From Anticarsia gemmatalis (taxonomy: Eukaryota; Arthropoda; Insecta; Lepidoptera; Erebidae): a stretch of 64,000 nucleotides of DNA. The notes under the pieces were generated by a model, which did not search any database, was not told the DNA's origin, and saw only the letters and a program-made list of their open reading frames with translations. Below, piece by piece: positions 62,963 to 64,000 of this stretch. The number at the start of each line of letters is the position of its first letter. The stretch's first letter is position 1. The DNA lies in contig NC_134771.1 of assembly GCF_050436995.1 (NCBI RefSeq), positions 1,219,501-1,283,500 on the forward strand, read 5' to 3'. The position numbers and the translations under genes were made by a program.

Positions 62963-64000
62963 CATAAGTCCTAGTTTGTATCCAACATTAAAATTTATCA
63001 ATAAGAATGATGCAAACATGTATCAAAAAATAGCCTGTACCGAATTCGAATCTAAGATACTTCAAATAGGTATAGCTACTTTAACCACAACACCATACGT
63101 GCTGTTATAAAATAATTATATTAGATGACAATAATGATCTATTGTTTAAAATAACGCTTGCCATTCACAGTCAATACGTGTGACACATTTGGCAAGTTTA
63201 TGTTAGTTCTGTGGGAATTGACTAAATTTCAAATGTGGTTTCTGTAATTACTTTATTTGGATTATTTTGGATTTATTCATGAGAAAGTAAGTTTGTATAT
63301 TAACTGCCTTGGTTTTTACCAATTTTTATATTCTTTCTCACAGTAAAGAGTAAGATTTTAAAGGAACTACAATGTAATAAGTAACACTTTGCCTAAGCTG
63401 GACATCGAAGCCAAGTTATCATTAATATTCAATGATAGATCGCCCTGTACCCTGGATCGGAGGAACTGGTAGAAAATCTACGTAACCAACGAGTTCTTTA
63501 CATGACTTACATTTCACTTTTTATTACGTCAATCCCGAGGTTCTTTAAAATTATCATCAATTTAAGTAGTGTTTTAAAATTATTAGTATCTACTAGTATT
63601 TTTAAAATAATCAATAACTAATTATCATAAACTTCAGGCTTCTGTAGAAAAAAATATTTCACACTAATTAATAATGTATGTTGAGTTCTCACAACGTCAA
63701 ACTCCAGTATTATAATTTACGTTCCCCAAGACACAAATAAACTAAATTAAACTAAACCCAACACGGATAATCAAATAAAACAGTAATATTCCTCGTGTAA
63801 TATAAACAAATCTCTTTAACTAACATTAATGCGAATAGAGGACGCGCCATTAGCGCGCCCTCCACATAAATCCACAATAATATAATATTATCATTCATAA
63901 CAAATTTAATGCGACCATTAAATTAAATAAAACATCCTGTGAAGTGCTCAACGGCCCGCGCAAATTGCTGTCAAAAATCAAATCATGCTCCTTCCCTTTC

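Larger units (their letters stand above)
57241..64000. other. region upstream of unpg
   Basis: Outside the listed repeats and the weak ORFs, no gene is supported. 57430-58300, 60200-60790 and 62970-64000 show no recognisable element except a small GC-rich hairpin at 63839-63864 (GAGGACGCGCCATTAGCGCG). Confidence 0.65.

Overview
The window looks like AT-rich nuclear DNA of a moth or butterfly. The evidence is many short interspersed elements of the kinds common in Lepidoptera (tRNA-headed SINEs, LINE 3' tails ending in a 'cagtgggacattaatgggtt' motif, Helitron-like ends, mariner-type MITEs) and two intron-rich genes with GT-AG splice sites. I see no prokaryotic or viral gene organisation.

Two protein-coding genes can be reconstructed, both on the minus strand. 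(1) 13539 down to 2718: an 11-exon orthologue of UBXN4 (erasin/UBXD2), an ER-associated-degradation factor. It has an N-terminal thioredoxin-like domain, a charged coiled coil, a UBX domain with the FPR loop, a hydrophobic hairpin and the family C-terminus. All exon phases join without a stop and give 527 residues. (2) 56874 down to 39946: a 4-exon homeobox gene, the Gbx-family gene unplugged (unpg). It gives 302 residues, with an EH1-like motif, a homeodomain split by an intron just before the recognition helix, and the conserved tail after the homeodomain. Its first intron is about 14.9 kb.

Layout: 1-2.65 kb, repeats (foldback pair, SINEs); 2.7-13.5 kb, UBXN4 with repeat-filled introns; 13.6-39.5 kb, a gene-poor stretch of relics of SINEs, Helitrons, LINE tails and MITEs; 39.9-56.9 kb, unpg; 56.9-64 kb, upstream region with repeats, a possible broken gene and a 480-bp tandem repeat. 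The two genes have no evident functional link: one is a general proteostasis gene, the other a developmental transcription factor.

The most notable observations are two SINE families whose heads resemble 5S rRNA rather than tRNA; at least five Helitron-like families with A|TC...CTAG|T boundaries and 3' hairpins, one ending about 13 bp from a UBXN4 splice donor; near-perfect foldback elements (one with 91-bp arms); and a CTCCCC/GGGAAAAT minisatellite in three introns of UBXN4. I did not find a clearly new multi-gene system. All annotation was done by eye; boundaries of degenerate repeats are approximate.
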